A DNA stretch of 64,000 nt from Anomaloglossus baeobatrachus (GCF_048569485.1 NC_134357.1:66335668-66399667), one strand, 5' to 3'; counted from the stretch's first letter, positions 32,081 through 43,690 are shown. Numbers and translations: made by a program. The notes: generated from the letters alone by a model not told the origin.

Positions 32081-32590
32081 TGTACTAGAGGAGGAGGACT
32101 CTATTTATAGATGAGAGGAGTGATGTACTAGAGGAGGCGGCTGTATATAGAGGACAGGAGGCGGCATGTACTAGAGGAGGCTGTATGTAGATGAGGGGAG
32201 CCATGTACTAGAGGAGGAGGCTGTATATAGATGAGAGGAGTGATGTACTGTAGAAAGTGGCTGTATGTAGATGAGAGGAGGAATGTACTAGAGGAGGAGG
32301 CTGTATATAGATGAGATGGAGCCATGTACTGCAGGATGGGGCTGTATATAGATGAGAGGAGCTGTGTACTAGAGGAGGAGGCTGTATATAGATGAGAGGA
32401 GCCACGTACTAGAGGAGGAGGCTGTATATAGATGAGAAGAGTGATGTACTGTAGAAAGTGGCTGTATGTAGATGAGAGGAGCTGTGTACTAGAGGAGGCT
32501 GTATATAGATGAGAGGAGCCATGTACTGCAGGATGAATGTGACAGGAGTGATATACTGTAGTAAGTGGCTGTATATAACGGGATAAGAGA
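32080..32590. repeat. 40-bp minisatellite (GAGGAGGCTGTATATAGATG)
   Basis: About a dozen units of roughly 40 bp: GTACTAGAGGAGG, CTGTATATAGATGAGAGGAG, then a variable end (CCAT, TGAT or CTGT). Variants with TGTAGAAAGTGG alternate with the main type. Long minus-strand frames here ('HLYTASSSSTQLLSS') are artefacts of the repeat. Confidence 0.9.
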
Positions 32591-33260
32591 GGAGATGACT
32601 GTGCAGAGCATGACCGCAGAACAAAAATCACCAAAAGGAGACTTGTTGTGAGACACTACACCCATAATATAGTTTATTGGATTGTACCATTTATATATTT
32701 TATGTTTTTCGTACAAGGCTGTATAACACAAGACGCGGCCCCCATTACATCTGCGGGGGTCTCTCCCAGATTTCTAAAAATTCAGAGTTTTTATTTACTT
32801 TAACATCTATCACTCAACTTTCCCAGAATCCTTAGTGGCTGATCCTCCGGCTCTAGAGCTGTGAATTCAGGGAACCATTGATCGCACATTTGCTTTTATA
32901 GCACTAAGTCCTCTGCTTTGTAACTAGACAAGCAAAATGAACCCTGACATCTGCGCCGCAGTCATGAATGGTTCAGATGATGATGACGGCCGGGCCCCGA
33001 ATGGAATGTTCATGTCTGTTCTCATTGTGGTGACATCAGAGGTTTATGGCATCATGAAATATGCAAATTCCATCCAACTTCATAGAATATGCAATTTGTA
33101 TCTGACCACATCCGATGACTAATAAAGGTGCCCCGCCCACTTGCCTATGTCATCACTTTGTGATGTCACAATGATCAAAGACTCTAAACAAACCGCTCCT
33201 GGGAGATTTACAGCCATTTGCCACATTTTTACTATAGAAGCAGGACGATAGAGCCGAACT
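32591..33260. other. Apparently single-copy sequence upstream of a short ORF
   Basis: No repeat ends recognised. Contains a 61-codon frame (32937-33122, 'MNPDICAAVMNGSDDDDG') without a known domain, followed by AATAAA at 33121-33126 and a TGACATCA/TGATGTCAC-rich stretch that could be promoter-like. This is too little to call a gene. Confidence 0.3.
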
Positions 33261-33479
33261 ATGGCAGCCAGAAAGAGTAAGTGGAGCTCTGGGAATATAA
33301 ACCTGGAGCCCTGCAACAATATTACTTTCTTATATAGGACAAAGGACAAGAACGAGCCTTTGGATTATAAACCGTGGAGCCCTGAACCCTTATTGCCTTT
33401 TTGGAGAGAAACAGGAGAAGAATGCTACATATTCATCAGAATGAAAAAAGAGCCGATGGAGGACGATACAGGACCATGA
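33261..33479 (+). CDS. Possible small protein, 72 aa, function unknown
   Basis: Open frame 'MAARKSKWSSGNINLEPCNN...MKKEPMEDDTGP' ending TGA. The ATG has a good vertebrate context (ACTATGG: A at -3, G at +4). The product is charged and hydrophilic, with no membrane segment or signal peptide. 'MKKEPMEDD' resembles the acidic, SUMO-like tails common around zinc-finger regulators, but no finger is seen. An internal DNA duplication (ATAAACCTGGAGCCCTG near 33298, ATAAACCGTGGAGCCCTG near 33368) suggests repeat origin. It could be a first exon, a lineage-specific microprotein or chance. I do not recognise it. Confidence 0.25.
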   Translation: MAARKSKWSSGNINLEPCNNITFLYRTKDKNEPLDYKPWSPEPLLPFWRETGEECYIFIRMKKEPMEDDTGP

Positions 33480-33648
33480 TGTGACACTGGTGACGTATAC
33501 CCCTCCCCTGCTCTGTATCTGCTGATGTCATGTAACCCTTTGGTGGCGTTTAATCAAGGCTGGTGTTTTTCTATACCAACCTTCATTAAGCGCCCGTTGT
33601 AGTAAGATGCACCAAATTCATTTCCTTTTAATGAATTTGACTCATCTT

Positions 33649-33945
33649 TTAAAGGGAATCAGTCAGGAGGTTTTTGCCACCTAATCTGCATAACGTAGGG
33701 GCAGAGATCCTGATTCCAGCGATGTGTCACTTACTGGGCTGCTTAGTGTAGTTTTGATAAAATCACTGTGTAATCAGCAGGAGATTATCATTACAGGATT
33801 ATTGGTGTGCTGCCAGGTAGTCCAGCATATTAATGAATTCTGTATAACTGCAAGATCTGCAGCAGAGAAAACATTGATTTTATCAAAATGACAGCAAACA
33901 GCTCAGTAAGTGACACATCGCTGGAATCAGGGTCTCTTGTGACTT
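33649..33945. repeat. TTAAAGGGAATC foldback MITE
   Basis: Starts TTAAAGGGAATCAGTCAGG. The word CTGATTCCAGCGATGTG (near 33710), with TCACTTACTGGGC, returns in reverse complement near 33903-33928 (CAGTAAGTGACACATCGC, then TGGAATCAGG), giving a foldback of about 230 bp. No coding content. Confidence 0.6.
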
Positions 33946-34100
33946 CTCCCTGTATCTTCAGTGCCTTGGGAGACTCATGTACAGGGTGCAGTGTAAACTA
34001 TGCAAAACAATTAGCGATTTTTTTTATGAGCTTTCTGGTTATAAGTCCTGTGAAAAACTATGTGTACATTTTTTTTTTTCAGAATTTTAATTCAGGTTTG

Positions 34101-34297
34101 TTAAAGGGGTTTTCCAGGCTTGAGGTAAAAGTCTGCAGTTGCTCTAGGTGTCTGCACCTGAACACATGTATGCAAGTCACATCCGTGTGGTTACGACTGC
34201 CCAATACCGGCACAGGCGAATCCTCACAGCGCACAGTGCACTTCCTGTTAGGATTCAAAAGTCTGTCGTTAATCTCAAGCTTGGACATCCCCTTTAA
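34101..34297. repeat. TTAA-bounded MITE, 197 bp
   Basis: Begins TTAAAGGGGTTTTCC and ends GGACATCCCCTTTAA, a terminal inverted repeat bounded by TTAA on both sides. Same general class as 37494-37890 and 45836-46294. TTAA duplication is the piggyBac signature; the AGGG start is not the usual piggyBac end, so the class is uncertain. Confidence 0.7.
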
Positions 34298-34414
34298 GAC
34301 AAAAATTACATTTTATTATATATTAAAATTATTGTCCACGACGGGAAATCCCTTTTAAAGTAAATAGTTCCCCTTGTAAAATTTCTGGTGCAAACTGCTT
34401 GAGGGGTGAACTTT

Positions 34415-34760
34415 TAGGGTGCGTGCCCACGATCAGTGTTAGCAGTGTTTTGGATGCCGCATTCTTCAGCTCTGTCCAAAACGCTGCGTTGTACAGTACA
34501 AGTACAGTGGATGGGATTTCTAGACATCTTGTGCCCACTGTGCGTGTGTGGCCCACAGTAAAAACTGACCTGCTGTGCGGCTTTCCTAAGCCACAACATG
34601 TCAATTGTTTCCTGCACACAAGCGAGAGACCGCAGCGCCCTGAAACCCCGATTGTGGGCACAAGCCGCTGCGGTCTCCTGCGTTCCCCTACAGAGGAGAC
34701 TCTCTGCCCCGCAGGTCAGGACACGCTGAGTCCAGGGTGCAACGGATCCTGATCAGGGGC
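34415..34760. repeat. Unclassified GC-rich repeat
   Basis: Contains GTGCGTGCCCACGATCAG and, near 34651, TGTGGGCACAAGC with GCTGCGGTCTC, the vocabulary of GCGT/GCAC-rich frog MITEs. Ends not defined. Confidence 0.35.
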
Positions 34761-35654
34761 ATGTACCCTTATGTTATTACAGTACAACAGGTGTATATAT
34801 TATATAACCTGCAGACTAATAATGGGTGATGTCACCTTTGTAAACCAAGAAAACATAATAGTAATTGAGGAACCCAAAATAAGATGAATTTTTGTATATT
34901 TTATTCCGGTACCTTGTTGGATTTTGTCTTCTGTACTTTATTGGATTTTGTCTCCTGGTAATTTGTATCATTTCCATTTGTCCATCTTTTAAAATTGTAA
35001 AACTAAAACTCCATAAAATGTGTTTTATGTTACAATGAGGCTCCTTGAATGGAAACTTGAGTGAATGTATACGGATTACCTATAAAATCCTGAATGTGTA
35101 TAAGGGAGTCCAACTAGGTGTGGTCAACAGTCATTTGTGGGCTGAAGACAAATGATAGGGTATTCTACACTACACCCCAGGTACACGGCCCCTGATCCCA
35201 TAGAGATAATATTTCTTGTTGTCTTATATACCTATGTAGGTATTGTTATATGTGAATTTCTATTAATAACACTGAGTGACTGAAACCTCCACGTTTCAAA
35301 AGTGGACGCAGGGTCAGACCTGTGGCAGTCGAGTGGGACCTTGTCACGATCACTGTGGAGTTAGTAGAGTCCGCGCCGGTGGTGCTCTGAATACCTGATT
35401 ATAAGAACGGGAACGTCTCTGGATATAAAGAGGCGGTGTCGTTGGACTTTATCTCTGTACTTCAGGTCTCGGAGTGCGAGGGAACTTTTATCTCATCTTG
35501 TCTTGTACATTCTCCTTGTCTGTTGCTGGAGACATTGTCTTAAGTACTGAAGTAAATTACCCTTGAGTGCTATTATCAACAGATATGTTATATCTTATAC
35601 GAAATTGCAAGGTACCGGATTAACATATTTCACAAGTTCTAATTTTATATTGGC
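34761..35654. other. AT-rich spacer, nothing recognised
   Basis: No convincing ORF, RNA gene or repeat boundary. May include single-copy DNA. Confidence 0.4.
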
Positions 35655-35657
35655 TAA

Positions 35658-36492
35658 AGCTGGTGTCACACATAACGACGACGACAACGACGTCGCTGCT
35701 ACGTCACCATTTTCTGTGACGTTGCAGCGACGTCCCGTCGCTGTCGCTGTGTGTGACATCCAGCAACGACCTGGCCCCTGCTGTGAGGTCGCCGGTCGTT
35801 GCTGAATGTCCAGCTTCATTTTTTGGTCGTCACTCTCCCGCTGTGACACACACATCGCTGTGTGTGACAGCGAGAGAGCGACGAAATGAAGCGATCAGGA
35901 GCCGGCACTGGCAGCTGCGGTAAGCTGTAACCAGCGTAAACATCGGGTAACCAAGGGAAGACCTTTCCCTGGTTACCCGATGTTTACGCTGGTTACCGGC
36001 CTCCGCTCTTGCTGCCAGTGCCGGCTCCTGCACTGTGACATGTGGCTGCAGTATGCATCGGGTAATTAACCCGATGTATACTGTAGCAAGGAGAGCAAGG
36101 AGCCAGCGCTAAGCAGTGCGCGCGGCTCCCTGCTCTCTGCACTGTGACATGTAGCTGCAGCACACATCGGGTTAATTAACCCGATGTGTGCTGCAGGAGA
36201 GCAAGGAGCCAGCGCTAAGCGCGGCTCCCTGCTCTCTGAACTGTGACATGTAGCTGCAGCACACATCGGGTTAATTAACCCGATGTGTGCTGCAGGAGAG
36301 CAAGGAGCCAGCGCTAAGCGCGGCTCCCTGCTCTCTGAACATGTAGCACAGCGACCTTATGATCGCTGCTTCTGCTGTGTTTGACAGCTAAGCAGCAATC
36401 ATAACAGCGACTTACAAGGTCGCTGTTACGTCACCGAAAATGGTGACGTAACAGCGACGTCGTTGTCGCTGTCGTTTAGTGTGACACCAGCT
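35658..36492. mobile_element. Harbinger-type MITE, copy 1, 835 bp, TAA target duplication
   Basis: Terminal inverted repeat AGCTGGTGTCACAC, flanked by TAA on both sides (35655-35657 and 36493-36495), as in PIF/Harbinger elements. Subterminal regions are GACGACGACAACGACGTCGC-like. The interior has an inverted pair around AAGGGAAGACCTTTCCCTGG and three tandem, self-complementary units of about 100 bp (from about 36032, 36142 and 36241), each with the palindrome GGTTAATTAACC and AGCGCTAAGC. Copy 2 (54664-55348) is almost identical but has two units. Minus-strand ORFs in it are by-products. Confidence 0.85.
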
Positions 36493-36533
36493 TAAGTGTC
36501 TGCATGTCAGTTATAATATATTGTGTTATGACT

Positions 36534-36640
36534 GGAGATGAGCGAACCCGAACTGTAAAGTTTGGGGTTCAAACCTGACACTGGGTGTTCAGGGCTCAAA
36601 CTCCAACACAGACTTTAAAAAAAAAGTCTGTGTCCGAGTT
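36534..36640. repeat. hAT-type TIR fragment
   Basis: GGAGATGAGCGAACCCGAAC matches the TAGAGATGAGCGAACC end of the hAT element, followed by TTTGGGGTTCAAACC-like sequence. Only one end is recognisable. Confidence 0.5.
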
Positions 36641-36789
36641 TGAATGCTGTTAGTTTGCTAATAAAGTTTGTTGAAAGGCTGAAGTGCAACCAATTAACAA
36701 ACTTTATTGCATGTGGAAGATGCGTGTATGTGACCAAAATAAATAAATTAAAAAAAAAAAAATGGAGAGTGCTCCCCCCTATTTTTATA

Positions 36790-37080
36790 ACTAGCCAAGG
36801 AAAAGCAGACAGCAGGGGGTTGGTATTATCAGGCTGGGAAGGCTCATGGTTATTTGCCCTTTCCCAGCCTAAAAATAGCCCCCAGTCACTTTAGAAGTGG
36901 CACATGCATTAGATGCACCAATTCTGGCACTTTGCCCAGCTTTTCCTGATTGCCCTTGTGTGGTGGCAATCGGATTAGTACTTTTGGGGCTGATGTCAGC
37001 TGTGAATTGACAGCTGGCATCAATCCCGGGGGTTAGTAATGGAGAGGTGTATATCAGACACTTCCATTACTACCCTGGCT
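36790..37080. repeat. Interspersed repeat, copy 2 (shared with 30190-30630)
   Basis: CAGCAGGGGGTTGGTATTAT, CCCAGCCTAAAAATAGCC, GCATTAGATGCACC, TGGCACTTTGCCCAGC and GTGGTGGCAATCGG appear in the same order as in copy 1. It continues with a short inverted pair, GTAATGGAGAGGTGT and CACTTCCATTAC (37035-37072). Confidence 0.6.
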
Positions 37081-37084
37081 GAAG

Positions 37085-37340
37085 GAAAAATTTTCATGGA
37101 TGGTATATGTGCCTTTTGTGAATAATAGAATATTGCAGGTTATTGTTACTAGAGTTTGTTATGGGACATTGATCCAGGGAACTAGTCTGATTGCCATATG
37201 TGGAGTCGGGAAGGAATTTTTCCCCTAATATGGGGTATTAGCATCTGCCTCATGGGGTTTTTGCCTTCCTCTGGATCAACACATTAGCTTTTAGGATGAA
37301 CTTGAAGGACTTAGGTCTTTCAGCCTTAAAGCTATGAAAC
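37085..37340. repeat. Unclassified repeat (GTCGGGAAGGAATTTTTCCC type)
   Basis: Contains GGAGTCGGGAAGGAATTTTT, CCTTCCTCTGGATCAAC and GATGAACTTGAAGGACTTAG. I recall this series of words as a common dispersed repeat in frog DNA, but that is memory, not a search. Only one copy is in this window. Confidence 0.4.
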
Positions 37341-37493
37341 TGTCTTTGTATTGAGGCTCAAGAGTGTAAGCCGGGGTTTCCTTGGGACCAGCATTAATGG
37401 AGTGTTTTGCTCCAAGTCTATCCCAGGAAGCCTTTTTGAGCTGATGTTCTTAGACACATCCCAATATTTAAAGGGGGAAAAAGCTTTAGTTAG

Positions 37494-37890
37494 TTAAAAG
37501 GGGTTTTCCCATGAGGAAACTTAATTTTAACAAATTTTAATCCATAGATCTTGGAATAATAATATTAATTTCTAGAATTGGATGTAATTGAAAAAAAAAA
37601 ATGTTCCTGTGGTGAGATAATTTTATACATGTGCCCCTGCTATGTACTGTGTAATGGCTGTGTCTGACCATACAGGGATATGGTCTGATCATACTCCTAG
37701 GCAGGGGAGGACTTAAAAAAAAAAAAAAAAAGTTTGCAGACATTACAGCAGAGGATCGCAAATTATTCTTTCTTTGAGGAAAAAGATTTTTTAAAATAAA
37801 GTATGGAAATGTTTTACCTCACAAAAAGAATCACCTGTGATCCTGTTCAATTGATTAAGTTTAACTTTATTCGTGGGGAAACCCCTTTAA
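37494..37890. repeat. TTAA-bounded MITE, 397 bp
   Basis: Starts TTAAAAGGGGTTTTCCCA and ends TGGGGAAACCCCTTTAA, inverted termini with TTAA at both borders. The inner words AACTTAATTTTAAC and GTTTAACTTTATTCG are also mutually complementary. An A-run lies at about 37714-37731. No coding content. Confidence 0.75.
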
Positions 37891-37924
37891 GGGTGAATTA
37901 AAAGCAAAGCCACAGAAAGATTTA

Positions 37925-39060
37925 GAGGTTTTTTTTCTTGCTATATCGAACTTTTGAGAAATTTTAATTCCTTTTTCTGTGGCTTTGCATTTAATTTTAG
38001 GTAGGGACTAAGATAATGAGGACCCTTGACGTGGGTTGCGAGCTTGTATATTTTGGCCAAAATATTGACCCATGCTACATAAATTTATTATATACTTTTG
38101 CACATTATATCTGTTTTTATGCAGGATGCAGCCAAGCCCATCTATGTTGGCCTTGTAAAGTAGGGTGTCTGTGATTGTGGGGTGCACGGATAGAGTGCTG
38201 GGCAGCCCGCCTAATCTAATACTATGGGCGTCACTAATAGGCTGTAAGCCAGGCACTGTGCACTTCATGTGTGACTAGCCCCCTATTCAGGCCTTCTCTG
38301 TGTGCAATGTTAATACTGAGCAATCCCCCCTCCATGATTTGGCAGGTTGTGAGTGGTTGTCTCATCAGTGTTTTGCACCTTTGTTACCTCCATATTTATC
38401 AAGGAGGGCTGCTCAAACCGGCTACTGCATTACATTCTGTGACCTGGGCAGGTAAATACCCATTTTTTTGCTATATTGAACTAATTAAACTTTGGTACAT
38501 TTTCATTTTTCTCTGGCTTTGCTTATAATTTTAGTATAGGGACTCACAAAACAATGAGGACCCTTGACGTTGGGTTGTGAGCTTGCGTATTTTGGCCAAA
38601 ATATTAACCAATACCTCATTTATTTATATTTTTTATGTACAAGATTCTTGATTACAGCCAATCCCATCTATGTTGGTCTTGTAAACTAATGTGTCTGTCC
38701 TGATGGAGTGCAATGATAGAGTGCTGGGTAGGGTGTCTGTCCCGGTGGAGTGCAATGATAGTGTGTTTGGTAGTCCGTTTGATCTAATAGTAGGGTCTTC
38801 AGTAATAGGCTGTTAGCCAGGCGCACTGTGTACTATATTACCCGCCCCGTATACAATTATAACGCCTGTGCAATTTCAATACTGAGCAATCACCCGCTCC
38901 ATGAATTGGTAGGTGGCGAGTGGTTTTCTCATCAGTATTTTGCCCCTGAGCTGCCTTCATCTTTATCAAGGAGGGCTGCTGTATCCTGTTAGTGCATCAG
39001 TTTCTGTGACCTGGGCAGATAAATACTGTTGCTTTTCGTTTGCTATGTTTAACTTATTGT
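37925..39060. repeat. Tandem duplication of a ~540-bp unit
   Basis: TGAGGACCCTTGACG occurs at about 38017 and 38555 (538 bp apart). The same order of words follows in both (TATTTTGGCCAAAATATT, ATCAGTNTTTTGC, TTTATCAAGGAGGGCTGCT, TGTGACCTGGGCAG), and a third start (TTGCTATGTTTAACTTATTG) appears near 39040. The copies differ by many substitutions, so the duplication is old. Family unknown. Confidence 0.75.
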
Positions 39061-39359
39061 TGAATCACTCAGCCTCAAGCTCGCTCCTCCGGCCAGCAGC
39101 TACTCTGTAGATGCAACCCATTGCCTGTGGTAAGTCTCTATCTCTGTACAGGGGTGTAAAAGTGAAGGCCAGGGTTCCTTTGGAACCTGTAGGATAGAGT
39201 GGCTAGTGTCAAGTCTGTCTGAGGAAGCCTTTGTGAGCCGACGGCCTCAGACAGGACCTAACAAAGTCACAGTAGGCAGTTTTTTCACTTAGGGTTGATT
39301 CAGCCTCAATAGCCTTAAGCTTGCTCCTCCGGCCAGCAGCTACTCCGTAGATGCAGCAC

Positions 39360-39650
39360 TGGGCCTGTGGTACGTTGCAGTAGCAGAGGGGTGTGGGCTG
39401 CACTGCCAGGCTCAAGCAGCAGAGGGAAAGGGGACCATTGGCAGGCACAAGTAGCAGAAAAGCTTCGAGAAGCAACACAGCAGAGGGGCACACTGACAGT
39501 GACTACAAGAGAGAGGCATGCTGCCAGGTGCAGTAGGAGAGGGGTAAGGGGCACGCTACCAGGCGCACGTAGCAAAGGGGCGGTGGGGGCGCAGTCAGGC
39601 ACTGCAGCAGAGTGGCGCACTGCCAAGTGCCACAGCAGAGATTATAGATG
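39360..39650. repeat. CAGAGGGG minisatellite, second locus
   Basis: Same AGTAGCAGAGGGG/GCCAGGCGC words as 30690-31590. Preceded by an imperfect direct duplication of GCTTGCTCCTCCGGCCAGC (about 39079 and 39318). No gene. Confidence 0.8.
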
Positions 39651-39929
39651 GTGACTTACAGCTGATGTTCTTTCGGATGGAATTGTTCACTTTTCCCATC
39701 TTTTCCATCTGGTCCAGACTGACAGAACGTCTTCCAGGAACAACTCATCTGCAGAGATTACAAAAAAAGACACATTTGCCTAAACATTTCCGACCCCGTC
39801 CCATCTATTCTCAACCTGCACAAATGCCTCATCCTCCTGATACCCCAATACTGAGCCGCTGCTGCCGTATGTGCCCTTATTACTACACCAGCTGTGTGGC
39901 ACAAAAACCGTGGTCCCCTTACTGCCCCA

Positions 39930-40340
39930 CATACCGTGTTTCCCTGAAAATAAGACCCTGTCTTATATTTTTTTTTGCCACAAAAAAAGCACTAGGTCTT
40001 ATTTTCGGGGGAGGGCTTATTTTTGTGGAGACATGGTGTGGGGTAAGTTTACTCCTCAGGAAATTCAGATCCCCCTTCCCAGTTATACAGTGTAATGGGC
40101 ACTTATACAGTGTAGGGGGCACTTATGCAGGATGGGAGATAATGTGGGGGGCCGTCATACTGTGGGGACTACTTTGGGGGTTCTCATACAGTGTGGGGAC
40201 TACTGTAGAAGTCATACAATGTGGAGACTACTGTTGGGACAATCAGTGTGTGGTCTACTGTGGTGGCCATTATACAGTGTGTGGACTATTGTTATTTGGG
40301 GGAGCTGTGGACCCATCATACTGTCTATAGTGGAGATGTA
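39930..40340. repeat. CCGTGTTTCCCTGAAAATAAG repeat plus ATACAGTGTGGGG tandem region
   Basis: GTTTCCCTGAAAATAAGACC occurs here (39941) and at 30641, so it is a dispersed repeat; its partner half is near 39990 (GGTCTTATTTTCGGGGGAGG). It is followed by short decaying tandem units (CATACAGTGTGGGGACTACT). Confidence 0.6.
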
Positions 40341-41375
40341 GTTGCATCATACTGTGTATAGAGGAGCTGTACATGGGGAGACTTAGGAGACATTATTAAA
40401 TGTAAAGAAGGCACATAAGAACCATTACTATTATAGGGACACTCAGGGTATTGTAACCATCAAAGGAGGACATGGGGCACTACTATTACTTTCTAGGAGC
40501 AAAATGTGGACACTTTTCTAGGGCAGTTGCTCAGGGCATTAATATTTTCTATCATTAAAAGGTAAGGAGTCGCGTTTTTTTATTTTTGTATTAATAATAG
40601 TCATTATGAAATCCAGTATTTTTAATACAAAAATAAATTCAGTTTATTTAGTTTTTATTTCATTCTAGTTTTACTGAAGCAATGAGGGCTGCCATCTTGG
40701 ATTTGCTGTAACGACAGTAACTCACCTCAAATACGGCAGCGCCCTGTGCATAGAAGTCCGTTGTCGGGCTCAAACCCCTATACTTAACATAAAGACAGCA
40801 TCTGCTGTGAAATGGAGGTGCTCCCTGGCTGTCCAGATCACAGCAGAGGGAGATCAGCGCCATGTTTGTAGAGCTCACAGCATATGCTGTGTTCTGCACT
40901 TTCCCCCTGTTACTCGCCGGAATCTATGAGTAGCAGCTCGGTGCCACCGCAAACCCCACCACCGCCCCTCCCCTGCTACCCTCCCCTCTCCCCTCTCCCC
41001 ACCACTGCCGCTCTTCTCACCACTGCCCCTCCCCCTTTTTACCCTCACCGCTCCGCCGCTCTCCTCGCCAGACACCGACCGGGAGCAGTGGAACAAATCT
41101 GGACCTGCGGTGGAACACACACATTAGATCACTCACACACTCACCACATCCAGTGATATTGATTGCTTCTGGGCGGCTTAAGGACCTGTGACGCTGTGCA
41201 ATTTGCAGTGGAGCTTCTAGGACCTGTGGGTGGAACGCATCATGTGACCCTGTGCACTGTACAGTGGAGCTTCTAGGACCTGCGGGCCGGAAGCAAGTGG
41301 TATCACTGGATGTGGCGAGTGTGTGCTGGCGGAAATGTATATGCTACATACATAGCAATATGTAGTGTGTGTGAT
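40341..41375. other. Unassigned sequence, partly CCCCTCCC-rich
   Basis: A pyrimidine-rich block (about 40958-41050) and an imperfect duplication of GGAGCTTCTAGGACCTG (41211 and 41267) with inverted CCACATCCAGTGAT/ATCACTGGATGTGG around it. No convincing gene. Confidence 0.4.
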
Positions 41376-41531
41376 CTGATGTGTGAGTGTATGCAATATG
41401 ATGTGTGAGTGTATGCAATATGATGTGTGAGTGTATGCAATATGATGTGTGAGTGTGATCTGATGTGTGAGTGTATGCAATATGATGTGTGAGTGTGATC
41501 TGATGTGTGAGTGTATGCAATATGATGTGTG
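41376..41531. repeat. 22-bp minisatellite (GATGTGTGAGTGTATGCAATAT)
   Basis: Six copies of a 22-bp unit, interspersed with an 18-bp variant (GATGTGTGAGTGTGATCT). It reads on the minus strand as repeating 'HTHTSYCIHS', which is not a gene. Confidence 0.9.
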
Positions 41532-41639
41532 ACTAGCCCACTCATCCGGGTATATAGCCCCCACCGTGCCGCACACAGTGTAAAACAAAAAAACAGTAAA
41601 CAATTGTACTATGTGTTCACTTTCATAATGAGGCATATG

Positions 41640-41830
41640 GAATTTTGTATAGATAAATAGCATGGATGGATAGATGTACACAGACAGATAGGATACACAG
41701 ACAGACAGGATGGATGTATGTACATACACATAGATAGGATGGTTTTATAGACAGATCGATATGATACACAGACAGATAGTATACACAGACAGACAGCTAC
41801 ATATTGCACACTATACAGGACACACATCTT
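41640..41830. repeat. GATA/CAGA-type simple repeat
   Basis: Degenerate AGATAGGATACACAGACAG microsatellite. Confidence 0.85.
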
Positions 41831-41839
41831 ATACATAAC

Positions 41840-42297
41840 ACATGAGTCACATTATACTCACCTCCTTCTTGGTCTCCTGGAGTTCATAGGTTCTTTAGAA
41901 GCAGCTTCTCCGGCCGAAGCAATGCAGGCACCCCTCCACCCTCTCTGTGTGGTGAAGACGGGAGCAGACAGGACACAGAGGAGGGGAGGGTGCCCTGTGC
42001 TGGAGCCTGTGCACCGCAGGAGAGTGACCTGCTGCTCCCTGCCTGCGCCCCATCTGCTGTCTGCCAGAAGGGGCCCTGTGCGACTGGTGGCCATGTTACT
42101 CACCCACCCTGCGCTCCCCTGGCATCCTCCTGTGACTCTGGCATGCCGGCAACTGACCAGCGCGTGTCAGTGTCATGTGCAGCCTCTGACACAGATCTAT
42201 CTGAATCAAGGGCTAGGGCCAGCGGGCTCCCTGCACCCCGGTTGCAGTGGCGACCTGTGTGACCGCGGTCGTTACACCCCTGCTCGTGACTAGTTCC
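41840..42297. other. GC-rich unassigned sequence
   Basis: Open frames on both strands reflect base composition; no domain or repeat end seen. Confidence 0.35.
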
Positions 42298-42459
42298 TGC
42301 GCTCATTAGCATATAAGAAACGATCTTTAGAAATACTTTTTCTAAAGATCTCTTTATCTATGCTAGTGTATACAGGGACAGTTAGGCAGGGATTAGCAAT
42401 ATGCATCCAGAACTGCTCGTGGTCCGGGGGGCATATTGGACCTGACAGGCTCCCTTTAA
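42298..42459 (-). repeat. TTAAAGGGA repeat, reverse-strand copy
   Basis: Reverse complement of the start of the repeat at 10503: GACAGGCTCCCTTTAA end, TTTCTAAAGATCTCTTT, TTAGCATATAAGAAACG. It lacks the foldback half present at 10668-11080. Confidence 0.75.
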
Positions 42460-43690
42460 GCTGGGGGAAGCTTGAGTGAAGCCACCTCTGACTCCTTCCC
42501 TTATACCAGCTAATTTCACACCACGTTTCTCTTAATGTCTGCAGGATTTTGGAATAAATAGATGTTTGTAACAAGGGAGTCTGTCATCGATTAACAGAAA
42601 AAAAAAGAAAAAAAACCAACAACTTACCACTAAAGGGATCTAGAAAGAAATATAAAATACCTCATCTCTCATGCTGTGACTATTTTGGATGGAACATTTC
42701 TGTAATAAATGAAATTAATGGAGAATTTTTACTGTACTGTAACATTTATATAAAAGCCAAAAGCGGATTCATTTTTTCTGATTTATGTACCTTCTATAGC
42801 ATAAAGTTTATATTCTACACTACAACTTTTCATATTTCCCGTTCCAACAGAGGTCACACTCCATGAATTTTCCTCTGCTTACTACAACGGTTTATTTAAT
42901 GTATGCCACGGCTGCAACCTTTGAGTCAATATGAAACCCTACATTTAAATAAAGCTAAAATATTTATTTGCCATAAATTTCCTATTGTTATATGTCTTAA
43001 TCAATGCCATAAATATCAGCTGCATCAATGGCTAATTGCCTCCAAGTGTAATTTGGTCAATAGTACAGTGACAATCCATCCGGATTACATTTGATTCTAA
43101 AGATTTACCTTTCATTTATAGGTCAAAAGGCGGTCGAGTAATCACAGCAACTCTCACAATTCTTCCATTCTTTCCCAGAAATGAAATGCTGCGAAGGCAG
43201 AAAAGCCTCAATTCAGTAAAAGATGAAAGGCCCCAGGGTAGGAATAAAAAATAAAACTCCTATATGTCATGGTGGGTCAATATTCTACAATAGATGTAAA
43301 TGGGTAGCATAAAATATATTTAGATGAGATGTTAATTACGTACATATTGTGAAGCCCCATACTCAATATTGTGATACTAAGGGGCAATTCTTCTACTTTC
43401 TTGAGAAAAAGAGGTAGAGATGAGTATTAACAAAAAGTTTATAAAAAAAAAAATCCCTTTTGATACATCCAGCTGAAATGCATCGCGGTGCAAAGACCCT
43501 TCGAGTCCCTGCACTACAATACAAACTGGCGGACAGTGGCCGGCAGCTGACATCGGCATCCCCGTAACTGAGGGTGGCACATGACAGTGACATCATGTGA
43601 CGGTATAGCACAGACACCAATGTCAGCTGTTGGCAACTGCTCGCTGGCTACAGAGGACAACGCAGAGTGATATGGGAGCCAGAAAGGGCA
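42460..43690. other. AT-rich, apparently single-copy stretch
   Basis: No repeat ends, RNA genes or convincing ORFs. The 63-codon frame at 42903-43094 has no recognisable domain. Confidence 0.4.

Noticed and set aside
32128-32634. 168-codon repetitive protein
   Set aside because: It is a translation of the 40-bp minisatellite.
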